From DATCRE01 sp964235605 (lineage in GTDB: Bacteria; Bacteroidota; Bacteroidia; Cytophagales; Cyclobacteriaceae): 64,000 bases of DNA. The notes below the pieces were generated by a model. That model was not told the origin of the DNA. It searched no databases and worked only from the letters and a program-made list of their open reading frames with translations. The position numbers and the translations under genes are program-made. The stretch spans positions 140,066 to 204,065 of the forward strand of contig CAXSCR010000002.1 in assembly GCA_964235605.1 (NCBI GenBank), read 5' to 3'. Shown here in pieces: positions 28,601-37,346 of the stretch (position 1 is its first letter; every line of letters begins with the position of its first letter).

Positions 28601-31600
28601 ACGGGTACAACAACAACCACCATAGCAGGTAACACGGTTGATCTTAATGGAGCCGTAGCCGGTACGTATACCTTTCAATATACACTTACAGGAACGGCGC
28701 CTTGTGTCAATGATGTTTCAGTTGTTACAGTGAATGTTACTGACGCTCCTGACGCTGGTACCGATAATTCAGTTTCAGCTTGTAACTCGAACGCTTCCTT
28801 TAATTTATTTACCAGTTTAATAGGCACTCCTGATGCAGGCGGCACCTGGATACAATTGACAGGTACAACACCAAACACCATCACAGGAAATACAGTTAAT
28901 CTAACCGGCGCAGCAGCAGGCGCTTATACTTTTCAATATACGGTTACAGGGGTCGCACCATGCGTTAATGATGTTTCGGTCGTAACAGTAAATGTTAGTG
29001 ACGCTCCAGATGCAGGAACTGATAATACCGTTTCGGCCTGTAACACAAACGCTTCATTCAATTTATTTACGAGTTTGTTAGGTTCTCCTGATGCAGGTGG
29101 CACCTGGTCACAGTTAACAGGCACAACACCTAGCGCTATCACAGGCAATAACGTTAATCTGAACGGAGCCGTGGCCGGTATGTATACTTTTCAATATACG
29201 GTTACAGGAGTCGCACCATGTGTTAATGACGTTTCCGTTGTGACTATAAATGTCACTGACGCTCCAGATGCAGGTAATGATAATACAGTTTCAGCCTGTA
29301 ATTCAGATGCCGCCTTTAATTTATTTACTAGCTTACTAGGCACACCTGACGCAGGAGGTACTTGGACTCAATTAACAGGTACGACACCAAGCACAATTGC
29401 TGGTAATAATGTTGATTTAAATGGAGCCGTAGCAGGTACCTATACATTCCAATATACAGTTACAGGGGTTGCGCCATGCGCTAATGATGTTTCAGTATTA
29501 ACTGTAAATGCTAGTGATGCCCCAGATGCAGGCTCCGATAATACGGTTACTTCTTGTAATACAAATGGCTCATTTGATTTGTTTATCAGCTTACTTGGTT
29601 CACCTGACGCAGGAGGTACTTGGTCACAATTGACAGGGCCAGGGCCTGTGACTATTGCAGGTAATAATGTTGATCTTAATGGAGCAATAGGAGGTACGTA
29701 CACTTTTCAATATACGCTAACAGGGACCGCGCCCTGTGTTAACGATGTTTCTGTTCTAACGTTAAATCTTACGGAAGCGCCTGACGCAGGCTTAGATAAT
29801 ACTGTTCCTACCTGTAATACAAATGCTTCATTCGATTTATTTGCCAGCTTATTAGGTTCCCCTGATGTGGGGGGTACGTGGTCTCAATTAACAGGAACAA
29901 CGCCAAGTACTATAACGGGTAATAACGTTGATCTTAACGGAGCGGTAGCGGGTACATATACATTCCAATATACCGTTACCGGGGTTGCACCATGTGGTAA
30001 TGATGTTTCTATTATAACAGTCAATGTTAACGATACAGCAAATGCCGGATTAGATAATTCAGTTACTGCATGTAATACTGAAACAGCATTTGATTTATTT
30101 GCAAGTTTATTAGGGGTACCAGATGCTGGTGGCATCTGGTCAGACATGGATGGCAGTGGCGCTGTTATTACAGGTAATACTGTAGACTTATCAACACTTG
30201 CCCCTGGTACATATCGATATCAATACACTATCGCTGGCACGGCTCCATGTCCTAATGATGTTTCCATTGTTACAGTTAATGTTATTAATACTGTCCCTGA
30301 TGCAGGATCTGATAATACGGTTGCTGCGTGTAATTCTGATGCAGCCTTTGATCTATTCGCAAGTCTGGCTGGATCGCCTGATCCGGGAGGAGTTTGGTCT
30401 GATGTAGATGGGAGTAGTGCAGTTATTAGTGGTAATACCGTAAACTTAACAACACTTGCAGCCGGTACATTCCATTATTTATATACGGTCACAGCAGGTG
30501 CCTGTGGCACAGCTAGTGCAATAGTAACTGTAAATATTAACGACACACCTGATGCAGGCACAAACAATACAGTGCCGGCATGTAACACAAATGCATCATT
30601 TAATTTATTTGCTAGCTTATCAGGCTCCCCGAACGTTGGTGGAACTTGGTCACAATTGACAGGAACGACACCGAGTATTATAACAGGTAATAATGTTGAT
30701 CTTAATGGAGCAACAGCCGGTACCTATACTTTCCAATATACGGTTATAGGAGCTGCACCTTGCCCAAATGATGTTGCTATTGTAACAGTAAATGTTAGTG
30801 ACTCACCAAATGCGGGTTTAGATAATTCAGTTACTGCTTGTAGCACTGAAACGGCTTTTGATTTATTTGCAAGTTTATTGGGTACACCTGATCCGGGAGG
30901 AGTTTGGTCAGATGTGGATGGCAGTGGTGCAGTTATTACGGGAAATACTGTAAATGTATCAACATTAACACCGGGCGCATATCGTTATCAATACACTGTG
31001 ACAGGCACGGCTCCATGTTCAAATGATGTTTCCATTGTAACGGTTAATGTTATTAATTCGGCACCTGATGCCGGATCTGATAAGACGGTTGCTGCATGTA
31101 ATTCGGATTCAGCGTTTGACTTGTTTGCAAACCTTAATGGTTCACCTGATCCTGGCGGCGTTTGGTCAGATGTAGATGCGAGCGGGGCAGTTATCAGCGG
31201 CAATAACGTAAACCTAACAACACTTGCAGTAGGAACGTATCGTTTTTTATATACAATCACAGCGGGCACATGTGGTACAGCCAGTGCAACAGTAACAGTA
31301 AATATCTCTAATGGGCCGGATGCCGGATCAGATAACACCATTTCAGCTTGTAATACAAACTCTTCACTCGACCTCTTAGCTAGCTTATCAGGAACACCAG
31401 ATGCTACTGGTAGCTGGACACAGTTAACAGGTGCGCCAAGAACAATAACAGGCAATAATGTTAATCTCAATGGTGCGATAGCAGGAACTTATACTTTCCA
31501 ATACACCGTAACAGGTACTGGCTTTTGTGTTGATGCGGTCTCGGTTGTTACAATTAATGTAATTGATTCGCCTGATGCCGGTGTGGATAACACGGTATTG

Positions 31601-34321
31601 GCGTGTAATACAAATGCGTCATTTAATTTATTTACGAGCTTACTTGGTACGCCTGATGCATTTGGAACCTGGTCACAATTGACAGGAACAACGCCAAGCA
31701 CCATCACGGGCAATAATGTCGACCTTAATGGAGCAGCATCTGGTACTTACACCTTTCAATACACCGTGACAGGCGCTGCACCTTGCATCAATGATATCTC
31801 TGTAGTTACAGTGAATGTTAATGCTGCACCTTCAACAGCTGTGGCAGGTCCAGATCAAGTGATTTGTTCAGGTACATTGGCTACATTAAACGCAACATCT
31901 CCTGTAAGTGGAAGTGGCGTATGGACAATTTTTAGTGGCCTTGGAGGAACACTTGTTACTCCAAACAGTCCGACTTCACAGTTTGTAGGTTCTTTAGGTG
32001 CCTCTTATACGTTGAGATGGGTTGTTACTAGTGGTGTTTGTACACCAAGTACGGATGATGTGGTAATCAATTTTGCAGCATCGCCAACAAGTACATCGCC
32101 CATTACAGCTTGTGTTAACACAACCGCACCCACATTAACTGCTACAGCAACAGGGTCAACAAGTATTCAATGGTACACTGATGCAGGGTTAACTAATTTG
32201 GTATTCACTGGAGCTAGTTATACCCCTACAGCTGCAGAATTAGACATGACTACGGTAGGGTCAATGACATTCTTCGTTACGGCTCAATATTCATGTGGTT
32301 CAAGTCCAGCAAAGCAGGTAGTAGTTAATGTATCGAATACGGGTGTTTGTGGAAGTGGTCCAAATTGTTTTGCTTTTGCAACATCAGGCCCTGTTGTAGA
32401 AGTAAGACCATCTTGTGGTAACCAAAACGATGGGCAATTGATTTTTAATGTTAAAGGAGGAACTGGTACTTATGTAGTTACTTTGTACGATAGCATTACT
32501 GTACCTATATTCACTAAAGCTAAATTGGGTTCAAGTGCAGCGTCTATTTCGTTTGGATCTTTGTCTGCTTCAAATAATTACTTCTATAAAATAGACGATG
32601 GTGTTAATACTTGTACTTTACCTTATAGTTTACCAATCCAAACAACGGTAACAGCTACTGCTGATGGAAGTTCATTTACAAACGTAGCGTGCTTTGGAGA
32701 GCCAGTAGGTAGTGCCATTATAAACGCAACAGGGAGCTCAACAGGTGAATACTGGTACTCAATTGACGCCAACATTTGGAAAAAATTTGTACCTGGTAAT
32801 GCTGGTGAAATAATTGATTTACCGCCTAATAATACGTACACTATCTTGGTTGGGGAGGTTCCTAATGATGTTTGTTACGATACTGCCAAGGTAACTATCA
32901 ACAACAGTAACCCTGATCTAACAATAACATACTCAACAACCGAAGCCAATTGCAATAGCAGTAATGGAAGTATTACAATAACTCCACCAACTGCTCCTAA
33001 TATTGGTGGGGGTGGTCCATACATGTATGCACTTAAGCAGGGAACTAATGTAACAGCATTTCAAAGTGAATTAGTTTTTGATAACTTAGGTGGAGGCACA
33101 TATAGCATTCTAATTCAAGATGGAATTAGTTGTATAAAGACGATTAGTGGAGTTGTCGTACCACTTCCCGGTTCAATTTCGCCTACCATCACAAAGTCAG
33201 ATGCAGATTGTACCAACAATGGGAATAGTGGTGCTCTAACAGTTGTAATTAATGATCCTGGAACGTACAAAGTTGCAGTGAGTTCAGATCCTTTTAACGA
33301 GCCTGCTGATTCTGAATATAAAAATTACATTGCCCCAAGCGCACCTTTTACGAATCTGTCAAATGGTAGCTATTATGTTTACATAAGGTCATCAGCGATA
33401 GATTGCGCAATCAAGAGCGATGAATTTATAATTGGAGGTTCGTATGCAATTAACTTTGATATCGTACCTATTTGTATAAACAACGATGTCAGTTTAAAAT
33501 TGGATAATATCACAGGTCAGCCCTCGAGTTCTGCTCCAGATGTAGGAAACATATCTTTAACTGTAATAAATAACTTAGGTCAAAAATTAATTGATGAATT
33601 TGGCTTGGGTCAACTTGCAGCAAGTTATACGTTACTAAAGGTTAATCCAGTTTATTCTCAATTTCTGCAAGTGCCCGGTGAATACGAAATTTACTTGACA
33701 CAAATTCAGGTGGATGGTTCAAGTGGTTGTCCTATGTCATCAGATACTATTGATTATGTAGTTAATATTCCTTTATCTGCTCAAATTGGCATGAGTCAAG
33801 AATCATACTATGATGTTGCATCAGGAAGTTTGCAATTGGTCAATTTTACGGGTGGACTTGCTCCTTATTCAGCTCAAATTGAATTGGATTCTGCTGTTTC
33901 AAATCTTGGTTTTGAAAGTGGTCTTGTTAGCGTAACACAGAATAATAACTTTAAGTATGAAGTGACTTTCAACAATGTACCAGCAGGTCGTTATAAAGTT
34001 GAAGTGATGGATTTTGCGGGTTGTGTAATTGGGTTAACAAGTAGAGTTTCTCTTGATACAGACATCTTTATTCCAAACATCTTTACCCCCAATGGCGATG
34101 AGTCGAATCAGACTTTTGAGATAAGAAATCTGCCATTAACAAGTAAAGCTACCTTGGTTATTACGAACCGATGGGGTAAACAGGTGTATATCTCTAAGGA
34201 TTACAAAAATACGTGGGATGGTGAGGAAAACGCAGAAGGCATTTATTTCTACCGGTTACAGATTGGAAAAGATCAACCCATTACGGGCTGGGTTGAAATA
34301 AGACGAGGTAACAAACCTTAA
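25679..34321 (+). CDS. giant SprB-like repeat adhesin with T9SS type B (gliding motility-associated) C-terminal domain
   Basis: A 2880-residue cell-surface protein, likely moved along the surface by gliding machinery or used for attachment. Signal peptide 1-24 (LSRVASAQ). Residues about 35-215 hold SprB-type repeats (VDVSCFGGSDGSIEVTLAGG, then LDAGSYLVSVTDANSC). About 300-675: four repeats of some 93 residues (GSATTGAWSIVTQPAGGNG). About 677-2050: sixteen repeats of some 86 residues (DAGTDNTVAACNTNA ... GTYTFQYTVTG), two Cys each. About 2050-2790: more diverse Ig-like and SprB-like modules. The end (FIPNIFTPNGDESNQTFEIR ... WDGEENAEGIYFYRLQIG) is the CHU/gliding C-terminal domain that directs T9SS type B export. 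The ATG at 25679 is chosen over TTG 25664 because it gives the signal peptide. The stop overlaps the convergent acyl-CoA reductase stop. Confidence 0.9.
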   Translation: MKTFYKVLFFSIAFLGLSRVASAQCTGTPITSFSVTKIVDVSCFGGSDGSIEVTLAGGLAPFNYSLVLETGSGDIPIGSFTNTNSQKVTFTGLFANAPFGGQYKVTLVTSNGGLPAICRSRQISLINVAEPADLTITTNNVNLDCDPTIGTGTGKIDITVAGGTLPYAIIWSGPTAIPNGTQVTASNLDAGSYLVSVTDANSCTNSQNFTISVSTQADAGPNQDVCATSATMAANAAGVSELGTWTVISGSGTFGNANSPTTTITSLSTGANVFEWRITDTGGLCVGTTSQVTINSFTPAIVEAGNANSICAGDLYTLIGSSIGGSATTGTWSIVTQPAGGNGALSNATPTATPATVTFSATVSGSYTLRLTTDDPTGPCPLVTDDVIITVSAAAIATARTDVSMCSGTSITLTGSSVSGSATTGAWSIITQPAGGNGFLNTSAQVASPGSVTFAASVIGSYTLRLTTNDPAGPCAPGTDDVVITVDVAATSEAGNPATICSAEVHTMTGSFVGGSATTGAWSIFSQPAGGNGILSSTAQTATPANITFSATTAGNYTLRLTTNNPAGPCGVVSDNVVITVTAGAVASAGTDKSMCSASVLTLTGASVSGSATTGAWSIVTQPAGGNGVLSSTAQTASPATKTFTASVAGAYTLRLTTNDPAGSCTAVSDDVIITVITPPNAGIDNTVTACNTNASFNLFTSLLGTPDAGGTWSQLTGTTSSTITGNNVNLNGAVAGTYTFQYTVTGTSPCANDVSVVTVNINDAPDAGTDNTVAACNTNAAFNLFTSLLGSPDAGGTWSQLTGTTPSTITGNNVNLNGAVAGTYTFQYTLTGVSPCVNDVSVVTINVNDAPDAGTDNTVAACNTNAAFNLFSSLLGSPDAGGTWSQLTGITPSTITGNNVNLNGAVAGTYTFQYTVTAVAPCINDVSVVTVNVNDAPDAGTDNTVAACNTNASFNLFTSLLGSPDAGGIWTQLTGTTTTTIAGNTVDLNGAVAGTYTFQYTLTGTAPCVNDVSVVTVNVTDAPDAGTDNSVSACNSNASFNLFTSLIGTPDAGGTWIQLTGTTPNTITGNTVNLTGAAAGAYTFQYTVTGVAPCVNDVSVVTVNVSDAPDAGTDNTVSACNTNASFNLFTSLLGSPDAGGTWSQLTGTTPSAITGNNVNLNGAVAGMYTFQYTVTGVAPCVNDVSVVTINVTDAPDAGNDNTVSACNSDAAFNLFTSLLGTPDAGGTWTQLTGTTPSTIAGNNVDLNGAVAGTYTFQYTVTGVAPCANDVSVLTVNASDAPDAGSDNTVTSCNTNGSFDLFISLLGSPDAGGTWSQLTGPGPVTIAGNNVDLNGAIGGTYTFQYTLTGTAPCVNDVSVLTLNLTEAPDAGLDNTVPTCNTNASFDLFASLLGSPDVGGTWSQLTGTTPSTITGNNVDLNGAVAGTYTFQYTVTGVAPCGNDVSIITVNVNDTANAGLDNSVTACNTETAFDLFASLLGVPDAGGIWSDMDGSGAVITGNTVDLSTLAPGTYRYQYTIAGTAPCPNDVSIVTVNVINTVPDAGSDNTVAACNSDAAFDLFASLAGSPDPGGVWSDVDGSSAVISGNTVNLTTLAAGTFHYLYTVTAGACGTASAIVTVNINDTPDAGTNNTVPACNTNASFNLFASLSGSPNVGGTWSQLTGTTPSIITGNNVDLNGATAGTYTFQYTVIGAAPCPNDVAIVTVNVSDSPNAGLDNSVTACSTETAFDLFASLLGTPDPGGVWSDVDGSGAVITGNTVNVSTLTPGAYRYQYTVTGTAPCSNDVSIVTVNVINSAPDAGSDKTVAACNSDSAFDLFANLNGSPDPGGVWSDVDASGAVISGNNVNLTTLAVGTYRFLYTITAGTCGTASATVTVNISNGPDAGSDNTISACNTNSSLDLLASLSGTPDATGSWTQLTGAPRTITGNNVNLNGAIAGTYTFQYTVTGTGFCVDAVSVVTINVIDSPDAGVDNTVLACNTNASFNLFTSLLGTPDAFGTWSQLTGTTPSTITGNNVDLNGAASGTYTFQYTVTGAAPCINDISVVTVNVNAAPSTAVAGPDQVICSGTLATLNATSPVSGSGVWTIFSGLGGTLVTPNSPTSQFVGSLGASYTLRWVVTSGVCTPSTDDVVINFAASPTSTSPITACVNTTAPTLTATATGSTSIQWYTDAGLTNLVFTGASYTPTAAELDMTTVGSMTFFVTAQYSCGSSPAKQVVVNVSNTGVCGSGPNCFAFATSGPVVEVRPSCGNQNDGQLIFNVKGGTGTYVVTLYDSITVPIFTKAKLGSSAASISFGSLSASNNYFYKIDDGVNTCTLPYSLPIQTTVTATADGSSFTNVACFGEPVGSAIINATGSSTGEYWYSIDANIWKKFVPGNAGEIIDLPPNNTYTILVGEVPNDVCYDTAKVTINNSNPDLTITYSTTEANCNSSNGSITITPPTAPNIGGGGPYMYALKQGTNVTAFQSELVFDNLGGGTYSILIQDGISCIKTISGVVVPLPGSISPTITKSDADCTNNGNSGALTVVINDPGTYKVAVSSDPFNEPADSEYKNYIAPSAPFTNLSNGSYYVYIRSSAIDCAIKSDEFIIGGSYAINFDIVPICINNDVSLKLDNITGQPSSSAPDVGNISLTVINNLGQKLIDEFGLGQLAASYTLLKVNPVYSQFLQVPGEYEIYLTQIQVDGSSGCPMSSDTIDYVVNIPLSAQIGMSQESYYDVASGSLQLVNFTGGLAPYSAQIELDSAVSNLGFESGLVSVTQNNNFKYEVTFNNVPAGRYKVEVMDFAGCVIGLTSRVSLDTDIFIPNIFTPNGDESNQTFEIRNLPLTSKATLVITNRWGKQVYISKDYKNTWDGEENAEGIYFYRLQIGKDQPITGWVEIRRGNKP
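26570..27705 (+). repeat. four tandem coding repeats of about 281 bases (class A)
   Basis: Four consecutive units inside the adhesin, each coding for a Cys-containing module with GSATTG(A/T)WSI(V/I/F)xQPAGGNG and a C-terminal part like YTLRLTTNDPAGPC. Units 2 and 4 begin with DVSMCSG / DKSMCSA and units 1 and 3 with EAGN.., so they alternate, which suggests duplication of a two-unit block. Confidence 0.85.
27710..31830 (+). repeat. sixteen tandem coding repeats of about 257 bases (class B)
   Basis: Each unit codes for about 86 residues: (P)DAG-x-DNTV-x-ACN(T/S)NA-x-F(N/D)LF-x-SLLG-x-PD-x-GG ... GTYTFQYTVTG-x-x-PC-x-NDVS-x-VTVNV. Units 10, 11, 13 and 14 form a second subtype with WSDVDGSGAVI in place of WSQLTGTTPSTI. 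Units 1-8 are the most alike at DNA level. These are protein repeats, not a CRISPR array: there are no unique spacers and the reading frame is continuous. Confidence 0.9.
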
Positions 34322-35325
34322 TGCAGCTTACTAAGAAACGCTAATGTATCAATTTGGTCAGCATAGTCTTGTAACTCAGGATACTGTGCCTGACCAAATT
34401 TTATTGTTGCAGGTAGTTCGTTGCCAACAACACATTGAATTTTATCCTTTATAGAAGAGATTTTTTCCTTCAAGCTTTCGCTACTTGCATAGTGCTCATA
34501 ATAGATTACCGAAATAGGAGATACTATTCTTTCGTGCTGCGTCAACATAAGAAAACCATTATCTAAAAACGGTACGCAATTCACAAGCATGATTGATTTT
34601 TGATAATCGTAATTGTTGCAATATTTATGATGATTGATGATCGGTTGATAAATTTCTAAGGCGTTTAAAAGCGGTGAGAAGCTATAGTTCTCGGGCACAA
34701 ATAATTTTGAAACATTTCTACAACCTAGGCCAAAATAGCTGAATATGTCTATACCTAATTTCTGAAACTCTTCCTCTGTTTCTTCACCACTAATTACAGC
34801 ACATGATGTTCGGTTTTTACGAATAACATGTGGATACTTTGCGAAATAAAATTCAAAATAACGTGCAGAATTATCACTGCCTGTGGCTATTACAGCATCA
34901 AAATTTGTTAATCGTTCACTAAAAGAGACTTGTTTATCAAATTGTGGTTCAATTTCAATTAACTCATTAACGATGTAACGTATTAAAACTGAATCCTTAG
35001 AACTTAGCTTAACAAGCGCATTATGACCGCTTATTAAAACAGTTAATAGGTCATGAAAGCCTACCATGGGTATATTCCCTGCCATGACAACACCTACCAC
35101 TTTTCCCTTATTTTTTGCCAGATCATAATTACTCGTCCATTCTGTTAACCGTTCCTGGTCAAGAAAGTGAATTATTCCGTGAAGAGCCATTCTGATGGTA
35201 TCTGGTGTGAACCATGCGTTCTCGGATCTGGCATGTTGAATTAAATTTTCTACCTCATCCTTGTTTAAAGTCTGCAAACGTTTGCCTAAGTAGCTTAGTG
35301 CTTTAATTCTTTGTTCTATTGTCAT
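34318..35325 (-). CDS. acyl-CoA reductase (LuxC family)
   Basis: A 335-residue cytoplasmic enzyme of the LuxC/aldehyde dehydrogenase-like group that reduces acyl-CoA or acyl thioesters to aldehyde with NAD(P)H. Visible features: GKVVGVVMAGNIPMVGFHDL (nucleotide-binding start, about 74-93), ATGSDNSARYFEFYF, the conserved RKNRTSCAVISGEE segment (about 169-182) and FGLGCRNVSK with candidate nucleophile Cys202. It is shorter than Vibrio LuxC (about 480). It diverges from a ferredoxin gene across less than 100 bases, an arrangement I recall from other Bacteroidota; an electron-transfer link is possible but not shown. No luxA/B/D/E-like gene is present, so no bioluminescence is implied. Confidence 0.82.
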   Translation of the reverse strand: MTIEQRIKALSYLGKRLQTLNKDEVENLIQHARSENAWFTPDTIRMALHGIIHFLDQERLTEWTSNYDLAKNKGKVVGVVMAGNIPMVGFHDLLTVLISGHNALVKLSSKDSVLIRYIVNELIEIEPQFDKQVSFSERLTNFDAVIATGSDNSARYFEFYFAKYPHVIRKNRTSCAVISGEETEEEFQKLGIDIFSYFGLGCRNVSKLFVPENYSFSPLLNALEIYQPIINHHKYCNNYDYQKSIMLVNCVPFLDNGFLMLTQHERIVSPISVIYYEHYASSESLKEKISSIKDKIQCVVGNELPATIKFGQAQYPELQDYADQIDTLAFLSKLH

Positions 35326-35361
35326 TTGGTATCAAACTTTTAACAGGTTATGCCTGTTTAA

Positions 35362-35392
35362 TTGTACGTTAAGGTATGAACCTGTATTTTTG
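35362..35392 (+). promoter_or_regulatory. promoter of the ferredoxin gene
   Basis: TTG at 35362-35364, 20 bases, then TATTTTTG at 35385-35392, an exact Bacteroidota consensus. Expected start near 35399, 25 bases before the ATG. A 6-bp inverted repeat (AACAGG ... CCTGTT, about 35342-35358) lies just upstream, between the divergent starts. Confidence 0.65.
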
Positions 35393-35423
35393 CAGGATAG
35401 TTTGGACCAAAAATAGAAAAAGG

Positions 35424-35783
35424 ATGGCAATAATAATTACGGACGAGTGTATCAACTGTGGTGCATGTGAACCGGAATGCCCAAACACAGCTATCTATGA
35501 AGGTGGAAGGGAATGGGATTGGGCCGGAGGCACAAAGTTGGAAACAGTAGAATTAGAAGATGGAAGTGCGGTTGATGCCAAAACTTCCCAGACTCCAGTT
35601 TCTAATGAATTTTATTATATCGTATCAGGAAAGTGTACAGAGTGTATGGGGTTTCATGAAGAACCTCAATGTGCTGCAGTATGCCCAGTAGATTGTTGCG
35701 TACCTGACCCAGATTACGTAGAAGAGAAAGATGAACTTCTTGCTAAGAAAGCCTGGTTGCACCAGGAAGTTGAGCAGGGATAA
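35424..35783 (+). CDS. 2[4Fe-4S] ferredoxin (Alvin type)
   Basis: A 119-residue cytoplasmic electron carrier. The ATG at 35424 is preceded by AAAAAGG and gives the usual start MAIIITDECINCGACEPECP; the longer frame to 35376 would run through the promoter. Cluster I ligands: CINCGACEPECP. Cluster II: CTEC-x8-CAAVCP, with the eight-residue insert typical of Alvin (Chromatium) type ferredoxins, and a C-terminal helical extension (EEKDELLAKKAWLHQEVEQG). Low-potential electron donor; the partner may be the divergent acyl-CoA reductase but that is only positional. A strong hairpin terminator lies at 35924. Confidence 0.93.
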   Translation: MAIIITDECINCGACEPECPNTAIYEGGREWDWAGGTKLETVELEDGSAVDAKTSQTPVSNEFYYIVSGKCTECMGFHEEPQCAAVCPVDCCVPDPDYVEEKDELLAKKAWLHQEVEQG

Positions 35784-35923
35784 TAAATCGGAGTTGAAAA
35801 TAATGACGATAAAAGTTTGGTGACTTATTAAAAATTATTTTATTCCCGTCGGTAATCTAAAGAGTATCCAAGCTCTACTGTAGAGCAACTTGATAGCAAT
35901 AAGATTTCCCGACTGGAATGCTC

Positions 35924-35952
35924 AAAGGCTCTCATTTAACGAGAGCCTTTTT
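35924..35952 (+). terminator. intrinsic terminator downstream of ferredoxin
   Basis: Perfect 10-bp stem AAAGGCTCTC / GAGAGCCTTT with a 7-base loop and a following TT. It lies 140 bases after the stop codon, so the transcript has a longer 3-prime tail that also holds a small palindrome GCTCTA-CTG-TAGAGC at 35872-35886. Confidence 0.8.
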
Positions 35953-36516
35953 GTTATCATTCCAAAAGTTTTATGGCTGAAAAAAACTCAAGAATGCTGA
36001 TCGTTTTAAACTATAGATATCGGATGAAGTTCTTCTTATGGTTTAATGAAAGATCAGGCTGAACAGCTAGAGGACCTTGGAGATGACTGATGCCCCCAAG
36101 GCACGCAGATCACAAGGATTTACATTTTAAACGTTGCTTATTATCGCGTCTTTCCCAGCGAATTACCTAAAAACTCTCTCAGCCCCAGCAGGCTTTTTTG
36201 TGCTTATCCATAAAATGAAAAACGGAATTGAAACAATTTTCAATTTTCTCCTTATTTCTGCATCTAATTATAACCCTTCACGGCTTTATATCATAGACCA
36301 CCAACCATTTCGTTTTTAATTTTTTTTACTTGTTGGATTAACTTAGTGCACCATACAAAACTAATGCAGTATCATTGACTCCTGGCTTGGCGCAGCTAGC
36401 TTAGAGCACAACATGAGTAGCGGCAGATTTTTGTGGCCCACTAAGTGATACGATAGAAGTGACGTAAATTTACTTATAGTTCGTGTATTGTCCATCTGTT
36501 AGTGCGTGTCGCTACC
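35953..36516. other. intergenic region without recognised gene
   Basis: About 560 bases. One plus-strand frame (36134-36319) is open for 61 codons, but its protein has no family features and no ribosome site, so I do not call it. A few short protein-like stretches interrupted by stops occur near 36040-36180, which may be remains of an old gene, but none was recognised. Confidence 0.35.
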
Positions 36517-37296
36517 TTAATTTAATTCCTTTATATTATTATCAAGATCTTCTTTTAAGTCGGTCTGGCTAAGCGCGCCCTTTAAACCTTCTATTAAGAA
36601 ATTAGGAATTTTTTCGCCGTGCTGAACTTTATTTTTCACATCACCAATCATCTCTAAGGCGTCTGGCTTTTCTTTAAAATCAGGATGAGATTTCACTTTA
36701 TCTTCAAGTGTATTCCAGATGGTTAATTTATTATTGGAGACCGTCTCTGCCACTATAATTTGTTTTTGGGAGACCGTATTATTGGCAATACACTGATTGA
36801 ATTCGTCAACTATTTGATTCATTTTACTTTTGCCTAATGTTCCATCATTTATTTTATCAACGACTACCGAACAATCTGCTAGGTATTTAGTAACTATCTT
36901 TTTAAATCCAAGGTTGGGAACTTCAAGATTCTTACCATCTTTTCTAGTGAGGAATTGACCATCATAATTACTTTGATTTTCAATTTGAAAAGCATAGAGG
37001 CTTAGGTATCCGCCTTTAATTAATTTCATAAAGACATAACCCTTCTCATTTCTTACTGGCCGAAAGGTTTCTCCTCTATAGACATATTCAAGTGTTTGAA
37101 AAATAGAGATGGTTGTTTTTTGCTTTTGGTCATTAATTACAACCACTTTTTTTTCGGAGCCGGAATTAACTGGTTTCACATTGCCTTTTAGGGTGTCTCC
37201 TTTTATTGTAATTACAAAGTCTTGTGCAAATGTAGCGTGTGAAGTAACCATGAACAAGAATGAAATAACGATGTATGTACAGGACGATTTTTTCAT
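36517..37296 (-). CDS. hypothetical secreted protein downstream of the SPFH/RHH pair
   Basis: 259 residues with signal peptide (MKKSSCTYIVISFLFMVTSH, cleavage after ATFAQ, residue 25). The first half of the mature part is beta-rich (DFVITIKGDTLKGNVKPVNS, then EYVYRGETFRPVRNEKGYVF), a pattern common in Bacteroidota periplasmic proteins that begin with KGDTIKG-like strands; the second half is helical with few hydrophobics and one Cys pair (Cys142, Cys169). I do not recognise a family with a known function. It begins 50 bases after the RHH gene stop, in the same direction, so it may be the third gene of that operon. Confidence 0.7.
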   Translation of the reverse strand: MKKSSCTYIVISFLFMVTSHATFAQDFVITIKGDTLKGNVKPVNSGSEKKVVVINDQKQKTTISIFQTLEYVYRGETFRPVRNEKGYVFMKLIKGGYLSLYAFQIENQSNYDGQFLTRKDGKNLEVPNLGFKKIVTKYLADCSVVVDKINDGTLGKSKMNQIVDEFNQCIANNTVSQKQIIVAETVSNNKLTIWNTLEDKVKSHPDFKEKPDALEMIGDVKNKVQHGEKIPNFLIEGLKGALSQTDLKEDLDNNIKELN

Positions 37297-37346
37297 AAAT
37301 TCATAAGGGTATAAGTGCGCAAAGTAATAATAAATATGAATGCAGT

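Noticed and set aside
26686..31713. A chain of minus-strand ORFs of 70-180 codons opposite the adhesin
   Set aside because: They repeat with the 257- and 281-base period of the plus-strand repeats and are only complementary frames without stops; no ribosome sites or signal peptides.
27710..31830. CRISPR-like periodic repeats
   Set aside because: The period is about 257 bases, the whole unit is repeated with no unique spacers, and the frame stays open; these are protein repeats.
34318..35325. A bioluminescence (lux) operon
   Set aside because: Only a LuxC-like reductase is present; no luciferase, LuxD or LuxE-like genes lie near.
35872..35886. Terminator at GCTCTA-CTG-TAGAGC
   Set aside because: The stem is short and has no T-run; the stronger hairpin at 35924-35952 is the terminator.
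36134..36319. 61-codon plus-strand ORF
   Set aside because: No ribosome site, no domain, low-information sequence; could be chance in AT-rich DNA.
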